A DNA stretch of 64,000 nucleotides. It comes from an uncultured Opitutia bacterium. Its GTDB lineage: Bacteria; Verrucomicrobiota; Verrucomicrobiia; Opitutales; Opitutaceae. Location: NCBI GenBank assembly GCA_903840415.1, contig CAIMFY010000083.1:1-64000 (forward strand), given 5' to 3'. The notes beneath the pieces were generated by a model, which saw nothing but the letters and a program-made list of their open reading frames with translations, was not told the DNA's origin and ran no database searches. A program made the translations under genes and the position numbers. Within the stretch, counting starts at the first letter, position 1. Every line of letters begins with the position of its first letter. This document shows positions 48,645-57,092 of this stretch, piece after piece.

Positions 48645-48720
48645 GTGCTCGAAGGTCAGGGTGACCCGGGTTCAAATCCAGGCACCTCCACCATTTTTAG
48701 TCCAAGTCAGGCCGAGCCCC
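48645..48720 (+). repeat. island boundary direct repeat, distal copy (att-like)
   Basis: 76 bases matching the ssrA end at 39682-39757 with three differences. The change at 48680 (A for C) breaks one T-stem pair, so this copy could not serve as a tmRNA end. From 48672 the repeat also encodes, on the minus strand, the last residues and stop codon of the dipeptide epimerase. Confidence 0.88.
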
Positions 48721-49712
48721 GGCGTGTCGGGATAGATCACGCGGCCATCCGGATCGACGTGCACGCCTTCGGCCACATCATCCGCGAGGAGCAGCGCACC
48801 GTCCATGTCGACGTAATCGAGCAGGGGCACCAGTTGTCCGATCGCCGAAATGCCGACGGTGGACTCGGTCATGCAGCCGACCATCACGGACAGTCCGTGC
48901 TCCCGCGCCCGCGCGATCATCCGGCGGGCAGGAGTGAGGCCGCCGCATTTGGTGAGCTTGATATTCACGCCGTGAAACAGTCCGGCGCAGCGATCGATGT
49001 CGCCTTCGCTCTGGCAACTTTCGTCGGCGATGATCGGCAGGGCAGAATGCGCGAACACCTCGCGGTGTCCCGCGGTATTTTCCGGCGACAGGGGCTGCTC
49101 AATGAATTCCACGCCCTGCTCCCGCAGCGGCGACGAAAGCCGGATCGCGGTGGCGGCGTCCCAGGCGCAATTGGCATCGACGCGGAAGGTCGCAGTCGTA
49201 ACGGCGCGCAGCGCGCGGACGATCGCCAGATCGTCTGGTGTGCCGAGCTTGATTTTGTAGATCGGAAAATTTGGAAACTCCTGGAGCTTGCGGACCATCT
49301 CGTCCACCGGGGCGATCCCGATGGTATAATCGCTCCGCGGCAGCCGGCTAAGCTCGAGTCCCCAGAGCTGCCAGACCGGGCGGCCGAGGCAGCGGCCCCA
49401 CAGATCGTGCGCCGCCTGATCAAGGGCGCAAAGCGCAAACGAATCCTCGCGCAGCAGTGGCGCCATGCGTTCCCAAAAGGTGGCGGGATCATCCACGTGG
49501 TCGGCTTCGATCTGCGGGCGGATGCATTCGAGGCTCGCTGCCATGGTGTGGCCGGAGTTGTGGTAGAAACCGACGGTGGACGCTTCCCCGAAACCGCGAT
49601 GCGGGCCGTCGCGCAGTTCCACGATGAGGTTGTGCTGCACATCGTGAGAGCCGTGAGCGATCGTGAAGGTGTGGCGCAGGCGCAGAGCGACGACGTGGAG
49701 GATCAGTTCCAT
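48672..49712 (-). CDS. L-Ala-D/L-Glu (dipeptide) epimerase, enolase superfamily
   Basis: 346 residues from the ATG at 49712 (MELILHVVA). 'YKIKLGTPDD' gives the KxK catalytic pair, 'FRVDANCAW' the first metal Asp, 'GVEFIEQPL' the Glu, 'IADESC' the second Asp, and 'NIKLTKCGG' the opposite-face Lys. This set matches muropeptide-recycling dipeptide epimerases. Its last 17 codons lie in the ssrA-type direct repeat, so before the island inserted, this gene and ssrA overlapped tail to tail. It is 20 bp downstream of the PLP enzyme, probably co-transcribed. Confidence 0.9.
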   Translation of the reverse strand: MELILHVVALRLRHTFTIAHGSHDVQHNLIVELRDGPHRGFGEASTVGFYHNSGHTMAASLECIRPQIEADHVDDPATFWERMAPLLREDSFALCALDQAAHDLWGRCLGRPVWQLWGLELSRLPRSDYTIGIAPVDEMVRKLQEFPNFPIYKIKLGTPDDLAIVRALRAVTTATFRVDANCAWDAATAIRLSSPLREQGVEFIEQPLSPENTAGHREVFAHSALPIIADESCQSEGDIDRCAGLFHGVNIKLTKCGGLTPARRMIARAREHGLSVMVGCMTESTVGISAIGQLVPLLDYVDMDGALLLADDVAEGVHVDPDGRVIYPDTPGLGLTWTKNGGGAWI

Positions 49713-49732
49713 AAAGACGAAACAGGCACGGT

Positions 49733-50851
49733 TCAGAGATGGCGCTGGAGCGCATCGAAGAGGCGTTGAATTTGCGGCGGCTCTTGTGTGGCGAGGACGG
49801 CAATGCGCAGGGCGCCGTGCGGGCCGAGCCCGGCATAACGCGGCAGGTAGGGCACCAACACGCCGTCTTCTCGCAACGCTTCGTGGAGCCGCTGCATGGC
49901 GGCACCGTCTGCCAAAACGAGAGGGATGATCGGTGTGGGCAGATCCTCCACGGGCAGGCCGAGGTCGCGCAGACCGCGGCGCATCGTGGCGATGTTGGTA
50001 GCGAGCCGGGAACGAAGTTCGGGTTCGAGCCGCGCGATGCGCAACGCCGCGGCGGTCGCGGCGGCCACCGGCGTGGGCAGCGGCGTGGAACCGGCGAACC
50101 AAGACGATGCGGCGCGCAGACGGGCGATCTCCTCAAACGTGCCCGGGAGCAGGCCGCCGTAACCGCCCAGCGCCTTGCTCGCGGTGCCCGTCACCAGCAG
50201 GCGCGGGTGCGCCGAGAGCGCCTGATGTTCGGCAGTCCCGCGCCCATGAGAGCCGAGCACGCCGAAGCCGTGGGCGTCATCCACCACCAAGCGCGCGTCG
50301 TCGTATTCCGCCAGCACGTCGCAGTAAGCCGGCAAAGGCGCCAGCCTTCCGCTGACTGGAAAGACGCCATCGGTAAGCACGACTGGACGCTCGCCCGACT
50401 GCAACGTGGCGCGGACTTGGGCGCGAAGGCTCGCTGCGTCGCGATGATCGAAAAAGTGCGTTGGGCGACCGACGAGCCGGGCCGCGTCGCGTAACGCAAA
50501 GTGCGCATCGCGATCCAAGTAAAGCCGGTCGGTTAGCCGGTGATGCACGTCGAGGAGCACCGAGGCGCCCAGCCAGCCGCTTGGCAGCAGCCACGCGGCC
50601 TCCGTGCCAAAAAACCGCGCGGCCTCGGCCTCGGCTTCGAGCAGCGGCGGACTGTCGCCGAAACCCAGGCGCGACGTGGCCGGATGCAGCCCATACTGCC
50701 GCATCGCGCGTTCAACGGCATCGACGAGTTCACCGCGGCGTTGAATATCCAGGTAACCGGTCCCACCAAAGTGAAGATAACGCCGACCATCGACGCCGAC
50801 CTCCGGACCGGTGGGTGTATCGAAGATACGGGTGGGCGCGGTTGGAGGCAT
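49733..50851 (-). CDS. alpha-oxoamine synthase-like PLP enzyme (BioF/KBL group)
   Basis: 372 residues of fold-type I PLP enzyme. 'LHFGGTGYLDIQRR' is the family opening, 'VVDDAHGFGVLGSHGRG' contains the Asp contacting the PLP nitrogen and the adjacent His, and 'LLVTGTASKALGGYGG' contains the Schiff-base Lys. Relatives condense an amino acid with an acyl-CoA (8-amino-7-oxononanoate synthase, 2-amino-3-ketobutyrate ligase). No biotin genes are adjacent, and the next gene is a dipeptide epimerase, so the substrate may be a peptidoglycan-derived amino acid. That is inference only. Confidence 0.85.
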   Translation of the reverse strand: MPPTAPTRIFDTPTGPEVGVDGRRYLHFGGTGYLDIQRRGELVDAVERAMRQYGLHPATSRLGFGDSPPLLEAEAEAARFFGTEAAWLLPSGWLGASVLLDVHHRLTDRLYLDRDAHFALRDAARLVGRPTHFFDHRDAASLRAQVRATLQSGERPVVLTDGVFPVSGRLAPLPAYCDVLAEYDDARLVVDDAHGFGVLGSHGRGTAEHQALSAHPRLLVTGTASKALGGYGGLLPGTFEEIARLRAASSWFAGSTPLPTPVAAATAAALRIARLEPELRSRLATNIATMRRGLRDLGLPVEDLPTPIIPLVLADGAAMQRLHEALREDGVLVPYLPRYAGLGPHGALRIAVLATQEPPQIQRLFDALQRHL

Positions 50852-51035
50852 GATGGGAGGGAAAGATTAGTTCGCGGTGGGCGATGCCGTCGATGGGAAA
50901 TCGAAGGCGCGACCCGTGAGCAGACCTTGAGCGAAATCGGAATCGGCCCGGCCCTGAAACCGATTCCATTTCACACCACCTCGTCGCCCGCTTTTCGCTC
51001 GCCGCTGAATTGAACTGCGCGTTTGCTCCGCGCCA

Positions 51036-52415
51036 ATGCTGAACTACCTCTGGCTCGCATTGGTCGCACTCGCTGCACTCATCGGGGCTGCGACGGGCCG
51101 CCTGAAGGAAGTAACGGAGGGCGCGTTCCAGATGGCGGATACCGCCGTGATGAAAATTGCGCTCCCGCTTGTCGGCGTGATGGCGCTGTGGCTCGGCCTC
51201 ATGCGGCTCGCGGAGCGCAGCGGGCTCGTGCAGCAAATCGCCCGCGCGCTGCGCCCGCTCATGCGCCGGCTTTTTCCCGACGTGCCCCCGGAGCATCCGG
51301 CGATGGGCTCCATGCTGATGAACATGGCCGCCAACATGCTCGGGCTCGCCAACGCCGCCACCCCGCTCGGCCTGCGCGCGATGCGCGATCTGGAGACGCT
51401 GAACAAGGTGCCTGGCACGGCAACGAACGCCATGTGCACCTTTCTCGCGATCAACACCGGCAGCATCCAATTGATCCCGACGACCGCCATCGCGATCCTC
51501 GCCGCGCAGCACGCGCAAAACCCGACCGCGATTGTCGGCACGGCGCTCCTCTCCTCGCTCTGTGCGACGACCGCGGGTGTGGCGACGGCCAAGTGGCTCG
51601 GAACGTGGCGGCTGTTTCGCGTCGTGCCGGAAACGGCGAACGGTGCGGCCGCCGCGCCCGCGGTCGCCGCCGCTCCTGCCGTGGTCCTCGTCGAGCCGAC
51701 GCCATTGACGGCGTGGGGCCGCGCGGCGCTGGGGTCACTGGTAGTGGCATTCGTGGCCGTATTTGCCTGGATCGTGTTTGCGCCGGCGGACTACCACGCC
51801 GCGACCTCGGCCCTGCACACGCGCCTCTTCCCGAGCAACGTCCCGCCGCCCGTCTGGCAGGACACCTCGGCGCAAAACGTCTTCCTCCGCATCATCGGCA
51901 CGCTCTCACTGCTAGCCGTGCCATTCATGCTAGTGTCGTTTCCAGTCTACGCGGCGCTGCGCCGGGTGAAAGTTTACGAGGAGTTCGTAGAGGGCGCAAA
52001 GGAGGGCTTTCAGGTCGCGCTGCGCATCATCCCCTTCCTCGTGGCCATTCTCGTGGCCATCGGAATGTTTCGCGGCGCCGGCGGCATCGAGGCGCTGAAG
52101 AGCGTGCTGGCGCCATTGCTCACGCCGCTGGGCCTCCCGCCCGACCTGTTGCCGATGGTGCTCGTGCGGCCGTTGAGTGGCAGTGCCTCCATGGGGCTGT
52201 TCACCGAACTGGTGCAACGGCTGGGCCCGGACTCGTTGACGACGCGCATGGCTGGCACGATTTTCGGCAGCACGGAAACAACGTTCTATGTCATTGCCGT
52301 CTACTTCGGATCCGTCGCGGTGCGCCGAGCGCGTCACGCCGTCGTGGCGGGCCTGATGGCAGACTTCGTGGGCGTGGTCGCCTCGGTTGCGATCTGCCGG
52401 TTGATGTTCAGTTGA
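51036..52415 (+). CDS. SpmA-SpmB fusion membrane protein
   Basis: 459 residues joining two nucleoside-recognition (Gate) domains that Bacillus encodes as separate spore-maturation proteins. The SpmA half (1-200) contains 'PAMGSMLMNMAANMLGLANAATPLG' in overlapping blocks. The SpmB half (about 285-459) contains 'GFQVALRIIPFLVAILVAIGMFR' and 'VRPLSGSASMGLFTE', then 'GSTETTFYVIAVYFGSV'. An Ala-rich linker joins them. The organism is not expected to sporulate, and fused homologues in Gram-negative bacteria have unknown transport roles. It is followed 65 bp later by the DUF1893 gene. Confidence 0.88.
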   Translation: MLNYLWLALVALAALIGAATGRLKEVTEGAFQMADTAVMKIALPLVGVMALWLGLMRLAERSGLVQQIARALRPLMRRLFPDVPPEHPAMGSMLMNMAANMLGLANAATPLGLRAMRDLETLNKVPGTATNAMCTFLAINTGSIQLIPTTAIAILAAQHAQNPTAIVGTALLSSLCATTAGVATAKWLGTWRLFRVVPETANGAAAAPAVAAAPAVVLVEPTPLTAWGRAALGSLVVAFVAVFAWIVFAPADYHAATSALHTRLFPSNVPPPVWQDTSAQNVFLRIIGTLSLLAVPFMLVSFPVYAALRRVKVYEEFVEGAKEGFQVALRIIPFLVAILVAIGMFRGAGGIEALKSVLAPLLTPLGLPPDLLPMVLVRPLSGSASMGLFTELVQRLGPDSLTTRMAGTIFGSTETTFYVIAVYFGSVAVRRARHAVVAGLMADFVGVVASVAICRLMFS

Positions 52416-52480
52416 GCCTGACTGTGACGGCCTACATCGGCAATTAAACGGCTAGCCGCACTCTGGATTCACACTGCTCG

Positions 52481-52900
52481 ATGAACGATCTCGCTCAAGC
52501 TCGCCAACAACTCGATGCGGATAAACTCGCCTTCGTCCTCGTGAAAGAGGGGAACGTCCTCGCCACCAGCGATGATTATGGCGTGCGGGAGTTGCTCGCC
52601 GCCGTGGATCGGCTCGGGGCAACGGTCCGCGGGGCGAGTCTCGCGGACAAGGTCGTGGGCAACGCCGTGGCGCTCATTGTCGTGCATGCCGGGATCTGCG
52701 CAGTCAGCACGCGGGTGGCGAGCGAGTCGGCCGTGAAAACCCTGCAGCGATACGGCGTGCCGCTCCACGCCGGGACCATCGTGCCGCAGATTTTGAATCG
52801 CCGTAGCGACGGTCCGTGCCCGATGGAGAAAGTGACGATGCCTTTTGCGGAAGTGGGTCCCGGATTGGCAGCGTTGCGCGAGTTCATGGGGGCGCGGTGA
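52481..52900 (+). CDS. DUF1893 protein
   Basis: 139 residues, cytoplasmic. 'LVKEGNVLATSDDYGVRELLAAV', 'GASLADKVVGNAVALIVV' and 'PQILNRRSDGPCPMEKVTM' (in blocks) match the DUF1893 family, a small deaminase-like fold with a conserved Cys-Pro-Met-Glu near the end. The biochemical role is unknown. Its position after the SpmAB fusion suggests co-expression. Confidence 0.85.
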   Translation: MNDLAQARQQLDADKLAFVLVKEGNVLATSDDYGVRELLAAVDRLGATVRGASLADKVVGNAVALIVVHAGICAVSTRVASESAVKTLQRYGVPLHAGTIVPQILNRRSDGPCPMEKVTMPFAEVGPGLAALREFMGAR

Positions 52901-53082
52901 GCCGGAGTGTCGCCGCCATCGTGATTCCGCCGCCAGTCGATGCGGTCGGTGCAAGCGAACGCGTAGCCAATTAACGCCGCGCATTCGCCAATCGATGCAA
53001 TGTCGCGCCGGGTGAGCGGTTCTACACTGGACGCCATCCCAGATGCCCCGCCGCTCACCTGCGGGCCGTCGTCCCCTTTCCC

Positions 53083-54105
53083 ATGGCATCGTTTTCGACC
53101 GGTCGGCGCCCCAGTGCGCGCGAGACGGCCGCCGCTAGCGGCGTGCTGGTTGCGTTGCTCGCGATCGCGGCGTGGCTCTGGAGCGTGCAGGCCCATTTCT
53201 CTCCTGCCGTGACTGTCGCGGCCAGCGCCGCGCTGGCAGCAGAGTCGGGGCGAAAATCTGTCGCCGCGCCGGCCAATCTGATTGCAACGTGGCCCGCCGG
53301 ACTGCGGGCGATGGGGCCGATGGAATCGTTTTCGCCCGATACGCTTTCCGACAAAATTGACGGCAAGGCGGAACTCTATCTCTCCGCCGGCTTCGTCGCG
53401 ATGCGCTGCCAACGCATCACCTCCGCGGCTGCATCGGACGCATGGTTCGAGGCTTCCATCTACGACATGGGCCAGCCCGAAAACGCGTTCTCCGTCTACA
53501 GCTCCCAGAAACGCACCGCGACGCAGGAAGCGGGCATCGGCGACTACGGCTACCGCGCCGGCAACCAAATCTGTCTCGTGCATGGACAATATTATCTCGA
53601 ACTCGTCGCAGCCGACGATCGCGAGCCGACACTGCAATCCGCCGCCGAACTCGCCCGCACGTTCATCGCCGCCACCGCCGTCGCCCGCCACGCCAACATG
53701 GCGAAGGACGAAGCGCTTTTCCCGTCCGACGGTATGATCGCTGGCAGCGTGATGCTTCTCAGCGCCGACGTTTTCGGCTTCGATCAGTTGAACAACACCT
53801 ACACCGCGCGCTACCGCGAGGGTAAGGACGACGCCACGCTGTTCCTCTCGCGCCGCGCCAGCCCCGCCGAAGCCGCGCAACTCGCCACGGCGCTCTGCGA
53901 TTTCTTCGTGAAAGACTGCGGCGGCAAGGAAACCGTTGCTCCGACTACGCCGCGCGGCGCGGTGATCATCGATTCGGGCGGCGCGTTTGACGGGGTCTTC
54001 GTCTCGGGCGCGCTGCTCGGCGGCGTGCATCAAGCCGCCAGCCGCGACGCCGCCGAACGCTGGATACAGCGCCTTCACGCCCGCCTCCCCACTCCCACGC
54101 CATGA
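53083..54105 (+). CDS. DUF6599-type protein with N-terminal membrane anchor
   Basis: 340 residues. One hydrophobic segment at about 17-40 ('AASGVLVALLAIAAWLW') would anchor the protein with the rest outside the cytoplasm. The main body ('KIDGKAELYLSAGF', 'ASIYDMGQPENAFSVYSSQKR', 'AGNQICLVHGQYYLELVA') matches, from memory, the DUF6599 family often encoded next to DUF362 and polyferredoxin genes. It overlaps the next gene by four bases (ATGA). Function is unknown, but the neighbourhood points to a redox role. Confidence 0.75.
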   Translation: MASFSTGRRPSARETAAASGVLVALLAIAAWLWSVQAHFSPAVTVAASAALAAESGRKSVAAPANLIATWPAGLRAMGPMESFSPDTLSDKIDGKAELYLSAGFVAMRCQRITSAAASDAWFEASIYDMGQPENAFSVYSSQKRTATQEAGIGDYGYRAGNQICLVHGQYYLELVAADDREPTLQSAAELARTFIAATAVARHANMAKDEALFPSDGMIAGSVMLLSADVFGFDQLNNTYTARYREGKDDATLFLSRRASPAEAAQLATALCDFFVKDCGGKETVAPTTPRGAVIIDSGGAFDGVFVSGALLGGVHQAASRDAAERWIQRLHARLPTPTP

Positions 54106-55103
54106 TCCCGCCCCATCAATCTCCGCTCGATCCTGCCGCGAACCGCCGCGAGTTTCTCCGCCGCGGACTGCAGGCTGGCGCCGCCGTCGCGCTGACCGGC
54201 GGACTCGCCTCGTTGCTGTGGAATCGCCACCCGCCCGGCGACTTCAACCGCGAGGCCGCCTCCGCGCTGCTGCCCGATTTTTCGGACAAGAATGCCGGCC
54301 CGAAGATGGCCATTGTCACCGGACAGAACCGCACCGCGATGGTGCGCCGCGCGCTGGAGGCAATGGGAGGCATCAGCCGCTTCATCAAGCGTGGCGATCG
54401 AGTGATGCTGAAGGTCAACGCCGCCTTCGCGACGCCCGCGATCCTCTCCGCCACCACGCATCCCGAGCTCGCCGCCGAGCTCGTGCGGCTCTGCCTCGGC
54501 GCCGGCGCCGCCTCCGTGCTCGTCACCGACAACCCCATCAACGATCCCGAAAGTTGCTTCAACCTCACCGGCATTGGGCCCGCCGTGCGCGCGGCCGGCG
54601 CCGAGCTCGTGTTGCCACGCGCCGCGCAATTCGCCCCCGGCACGCTGCCGGGCGCTCGATTGATCCGCGACTGGCCGATTCTCCACGAGCCGTTTCGCGG
54701 CATCACGAAACTCATCGGTGTCGCGCCCGTGAAACAGCACAACCGCGCCGGTGCCTCGATGACGATGAAGAATTGGTATGGCCTGCTCGGCGGCCGGCGG
54801 AATCAGTTTCACCAGGACATCAACGGCATTATCGTCGAGCTCGCGATGCTCGTGCGGCCGACCTTCGTCGTGCTCGACGGCACCGCCAGCATGATGGCGA
54901 ATGGCCCCACCGGCGGTTCGCTCGCCGATCTCAAACCCACCCAGACGCTCGTCGTCAGCACCGATGGCATCGCGGCTGATGCCTTCGGCGCCACGCTGCT
55001 CGACAAAACGTTCCGTGATCTGCCCTACATCGCGGGCGCCACCGAACGCGGCCTCGGCACCGCGGATTTCGCGTCGCTCAACCCGGTGCGCGCCGCCGTC
55101 TAG
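54102..55103 (+). CDS. DUF362 protein with twin-arginine signal
   Basis: 333 residues. 'NRREFLRRGLQAGAAVALTGG' is a Tat signal, indicating folded export. The mature part is a DUF362 domain: 'RRALEAMGGISRFIKRGDRVMLKVN', 'PELAAELVRLCLGAGAASVLVTDN' and 'KNWYGLLGGRRNQFHQDIN' in shortened blocks. Many DUF362 proteins carry ferredoxin domains or sit beside them. This one has no CxxC clusters of its own, and the adjoining gene supplies them. It is two bases upstream of the polyferredoxin gene. Confidence 0.85.
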   Translation: MIPPHQSPLDPAANRREFLRRGLQAGAAVALTGGLASLLWNRHPPGDFNREAASALLPDFSDKNAGPKMAIVTGQNRTAMVRRALEAMGGISRFIKRGDRVMLKVNAAFATPAILSATTHPELAAELVRLCLGAGAASVLVTDNPINDPESCFNLTGIGPAVRAAGAELVLPRAAQFAPGTLPGARLIRDWPILHEPFRGITKLIGVAPVKQHNRAGASMTMKNWYGLLGGRRNQFHQDINGIIVELAMLVRPTFVVLDGTASMMANGPTGGSLADLKPTQTLVVSTDGIAADAFGATLLDKTFRDLPYIAGATERGLGTADFASLNPVRAAV

Positions 55104-55105
55104 CG

Positions 55106-57055
55106 ATGAAAATCACCACCGCCCGCCGCCTCACGCAAATTTTTTTCTTCACGCTCTTCGTGTGGCTCTGTCTCGCGGCCACGGTCGGGCCGTTGTGGTG
55201 GCAGTGGCGCGGCTGGCCCATCGCGTGGTTCCTGCAACTCGATCCGCTGGTCGCGCTAGGCACCGTGCTCACGACGCACTCGTTTCATCCGTCGCTTGCC
55301 TGGGCGCTCGTCACGATCGGGCTGACGATTTTGTTTGGCCGCGTGTTCTGCGGATTCGTCTGCCCGTTCGGCGCGCTCCACCAATTTGTCAGCTGGCTTG
55401 GCCGCCTCGGTGGCCGCCCGAAGGACAAGATGGCCGCCAACACCTACCGCCCCGCGCAGGTCATCAAATACTACGTGCTCCTCGCGCTGCTCGCGGCGGC
55501 CGCAGGCAACCTCCTGCTCACCCTCGTGCGCGCCAGTCGTGATTCCACGTGGATCGCGCTCGTCGTGGCGGCGGTCGCTGTGCTCGCGCTGTTCTGGCTG
55601 ACGCTGCGCAAAGTCATCGCGAGTTTTCGTCGCGCCGTTTTATTTGGAGCATTGCTCGTGCTCGTCTGGTTCGGCGCGGCAGCGCTGCTCTCCGTCGAAC
55701 GCCTGACGCTGGCGACACTCCAAATCGGCTGGCTCGATCCGATTCCGCTCGTTTATCGCTCGTTCAATCTCGTCGTCCTGCCCGCCACCGACCTCGCCGT
55801 GGAAAAATGGTTTCCGAGCGGCCGCTTCTACACCGGCGTCGGATTGATCGGCGCGTTGTTTGTGGCGCTCGTGTTGCTGAATCTCGTCGTGCCGCGGTTT
55901 TTTTGCCGCATCCTGTGCCCGCTCGGCGCGCTGCTCGGCGTGATTGGCCGCGGCACGTTGTGGAGCATCGGCAAAACCGGCGCGAAATGCACCGAGTGCG
56001 CGCTCTGCGACGTCGACTGCGAGGGCGCGTGCAATCCCATGGGCCCGATTCGCGTCAGCGAATGCCTGATGTGCATGAACTGCCTCGACAATTGCCCAAG
56101 TGTGCGACCGATCGCCTATCTCCCGCGTCCTTCGTCGGGCGGCGAAATTTCCGCGTCCGGCGTGACGCGCCGCGGCTTCGTGGCCACGCTGATCGCCGGT
56201 GCCGCGGCGGTGCCGCTCGCGCGCCTCGACGGCTCTACCAAGTCCGACTGGTCGCCGAGCCTCATTCGCCCGCCGGGCTCGGTCGCTGAGGAAGAGTTTC
56301 TCGCGCGCTGTCTCAAGTGCGGCGAGTGCATGCGCGTCTGCCCGACCAACGTCCTCCAACCCTCTGGTTTCGCCCACGGCTGGGAATCCGTCTGGACGCC
56401 CGTCCTCAACAACCGCATCGGCACCAGCGGCTGCCAACTCAACTGCATCGCCTGCGGTCATGCGTGCCCTACCGCCGCGATTCGCCCGCTCACGCTCGAC
56501 GAGAAACAAGGCGCCGGTGATTTCACCGAGCACGGGCCGGTGCGCATCGGCCTCGCCTACGTCGATCGTGGACGCTGCCTGCCGTGGGCGATGGAGCGCC
56601 CGTGCATCGTCTGCGAGGAAAACTGCCCCGTCACCCCGAAGGCAATCTACGTGAGCGAAATCGAATCGACCGTGCGCGACGGCACCTTCGCGATCGCCTC
56701 GATCGACGGCGCGACGGTGCGCGTCAGCGGCACGCCGCTGACGCCGGGGCGTTTCGCTTCCGGCGACTACACCTGCAAACTCCCCGACGAAACGCGCAGC
56801 CGCCGCATCGTCGCCAACACCGCCGATTCGCTTACGCTCGACACCGCGCCCACCGCCGAAGAACCGCCGCCGCCCGGTGCCCTGCTCGAGGTGCAGGTGC
56901 GCCTGCAACGCCCCGTCATCGATCCGGCGCGGTGCATCGGCTGCGGCGTCTGCGAGCACGAATGCCCGATGACCGGACTGCGAGCGATTCGCGTCACCGC
57001 CGACAACGAAACGCGTAGCGCCAACCGCTCCATCCTCCTGAAAGGCAGCCGCTGA
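55106..57055 (+). CDS. NapH/NapG-like membrane polyferredoxin fusion
   Basis: 649 residues. The N-terminal half is a NapH/RdxA/CcoG-like membrane part with about five to six helices and the 'FCGFVCPFGALHQFV' and 'FFCRILCPLGALLGV' signatures. Cytoplasmic-type 4Fe-4S motifs follow ('CTECALCDVDCEGAC', 'CLMCMNCLDNCPS'). A second Tat-like hydrophobic segment ('RRGFVATLIAGAAAVPLARL') opens a NapG-like half with at least four further cysteine clusters ('CLKCGECMRVCPTN', 'CQLNCIACGHACPT', 'CIVCEENCPV', 'CIGCGVCEHECPM'). It should pass quinol electrons across the membrane to exported redox partners. Confidence 0.88.
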   Translation: MKITTARRLTQIFFFTLFVWLCLAATVGPLWWQWRGWPIAWFLQLDPLVALGTVLTTHSFHPSLAWALVTIGLTILFGRVFCGFVCPFGALHQFVSWLGRLGGRPKDKMAANTYRPAQVIKYYVLLALLAAAAGNLLLTLVRASRDSTWIALVVAAVAVLALFWLTLRKVIASFRRAVLFGALLVLVWFGAAALLSVERLTLATLQIGWLDPIPLVYRSFNLVVLPATDLAVEKWFPSGRFYTGVGLIGALFVALVLLNLVVPRFFCRILCPLGALLGVIGRGTLWSIGKTGAKCTECALCDVDCEGACNPMGPIRVSECLMCMNCLDNCPSVRPIAYLPRPSSGGEISASGVTRRGFVATLIAGAAAVPLARLDGSTKSDWSPSLIRPPGSVAEEEFLARCLKCGECMRVCPTNVLQPSGFAHGWESVWTPVLNNRIGTSGCQLNCIACGHACPTAAIRPLTLDEKQGAGDFTEHGPVRIGLAYVDRGRCLPWAMERPCIVCEENCPVTPKAIYVSEIESTVRDGTFAIASIDGATVRVSGTPLTPGRFASGDYTCKLPDETRSRRIVANTADSLTLDTAPTAEEPPPPGALLEVQVRLQRPVIDPARCIGCGVCEHECPMTGLRAIRVTADNETRSANRSILLKGSR

Positions 57056-57092
57056 TTTCTTTTCTCCGTCAAAACTCAACCGCCGAAAAATC

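Larger units (their letters stand above)
39682..48720. mobile_element. genomic island integrated in the 3' end of ssrA
   Basis: The 76-bp direct repeats at the two ends, one of them the 3' end of the tmRNA gene, are the classic footprint of site-specific integration. The interior (39758-48644) differs from the surroundings. It has two toxin-antitoxin pairs, gene fragments, IS-end-like repeats, lower coding density and AT-rich patches, especially beside the right repeat. No tyrosine or serine recombinase, relaxase or phage gene is recognisable. The element may have lost its integrase or been mobilised in trans. The right repeat has a broken T-stem base pair, so it is not a working tmRNA end. 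Confidence 0.82.
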
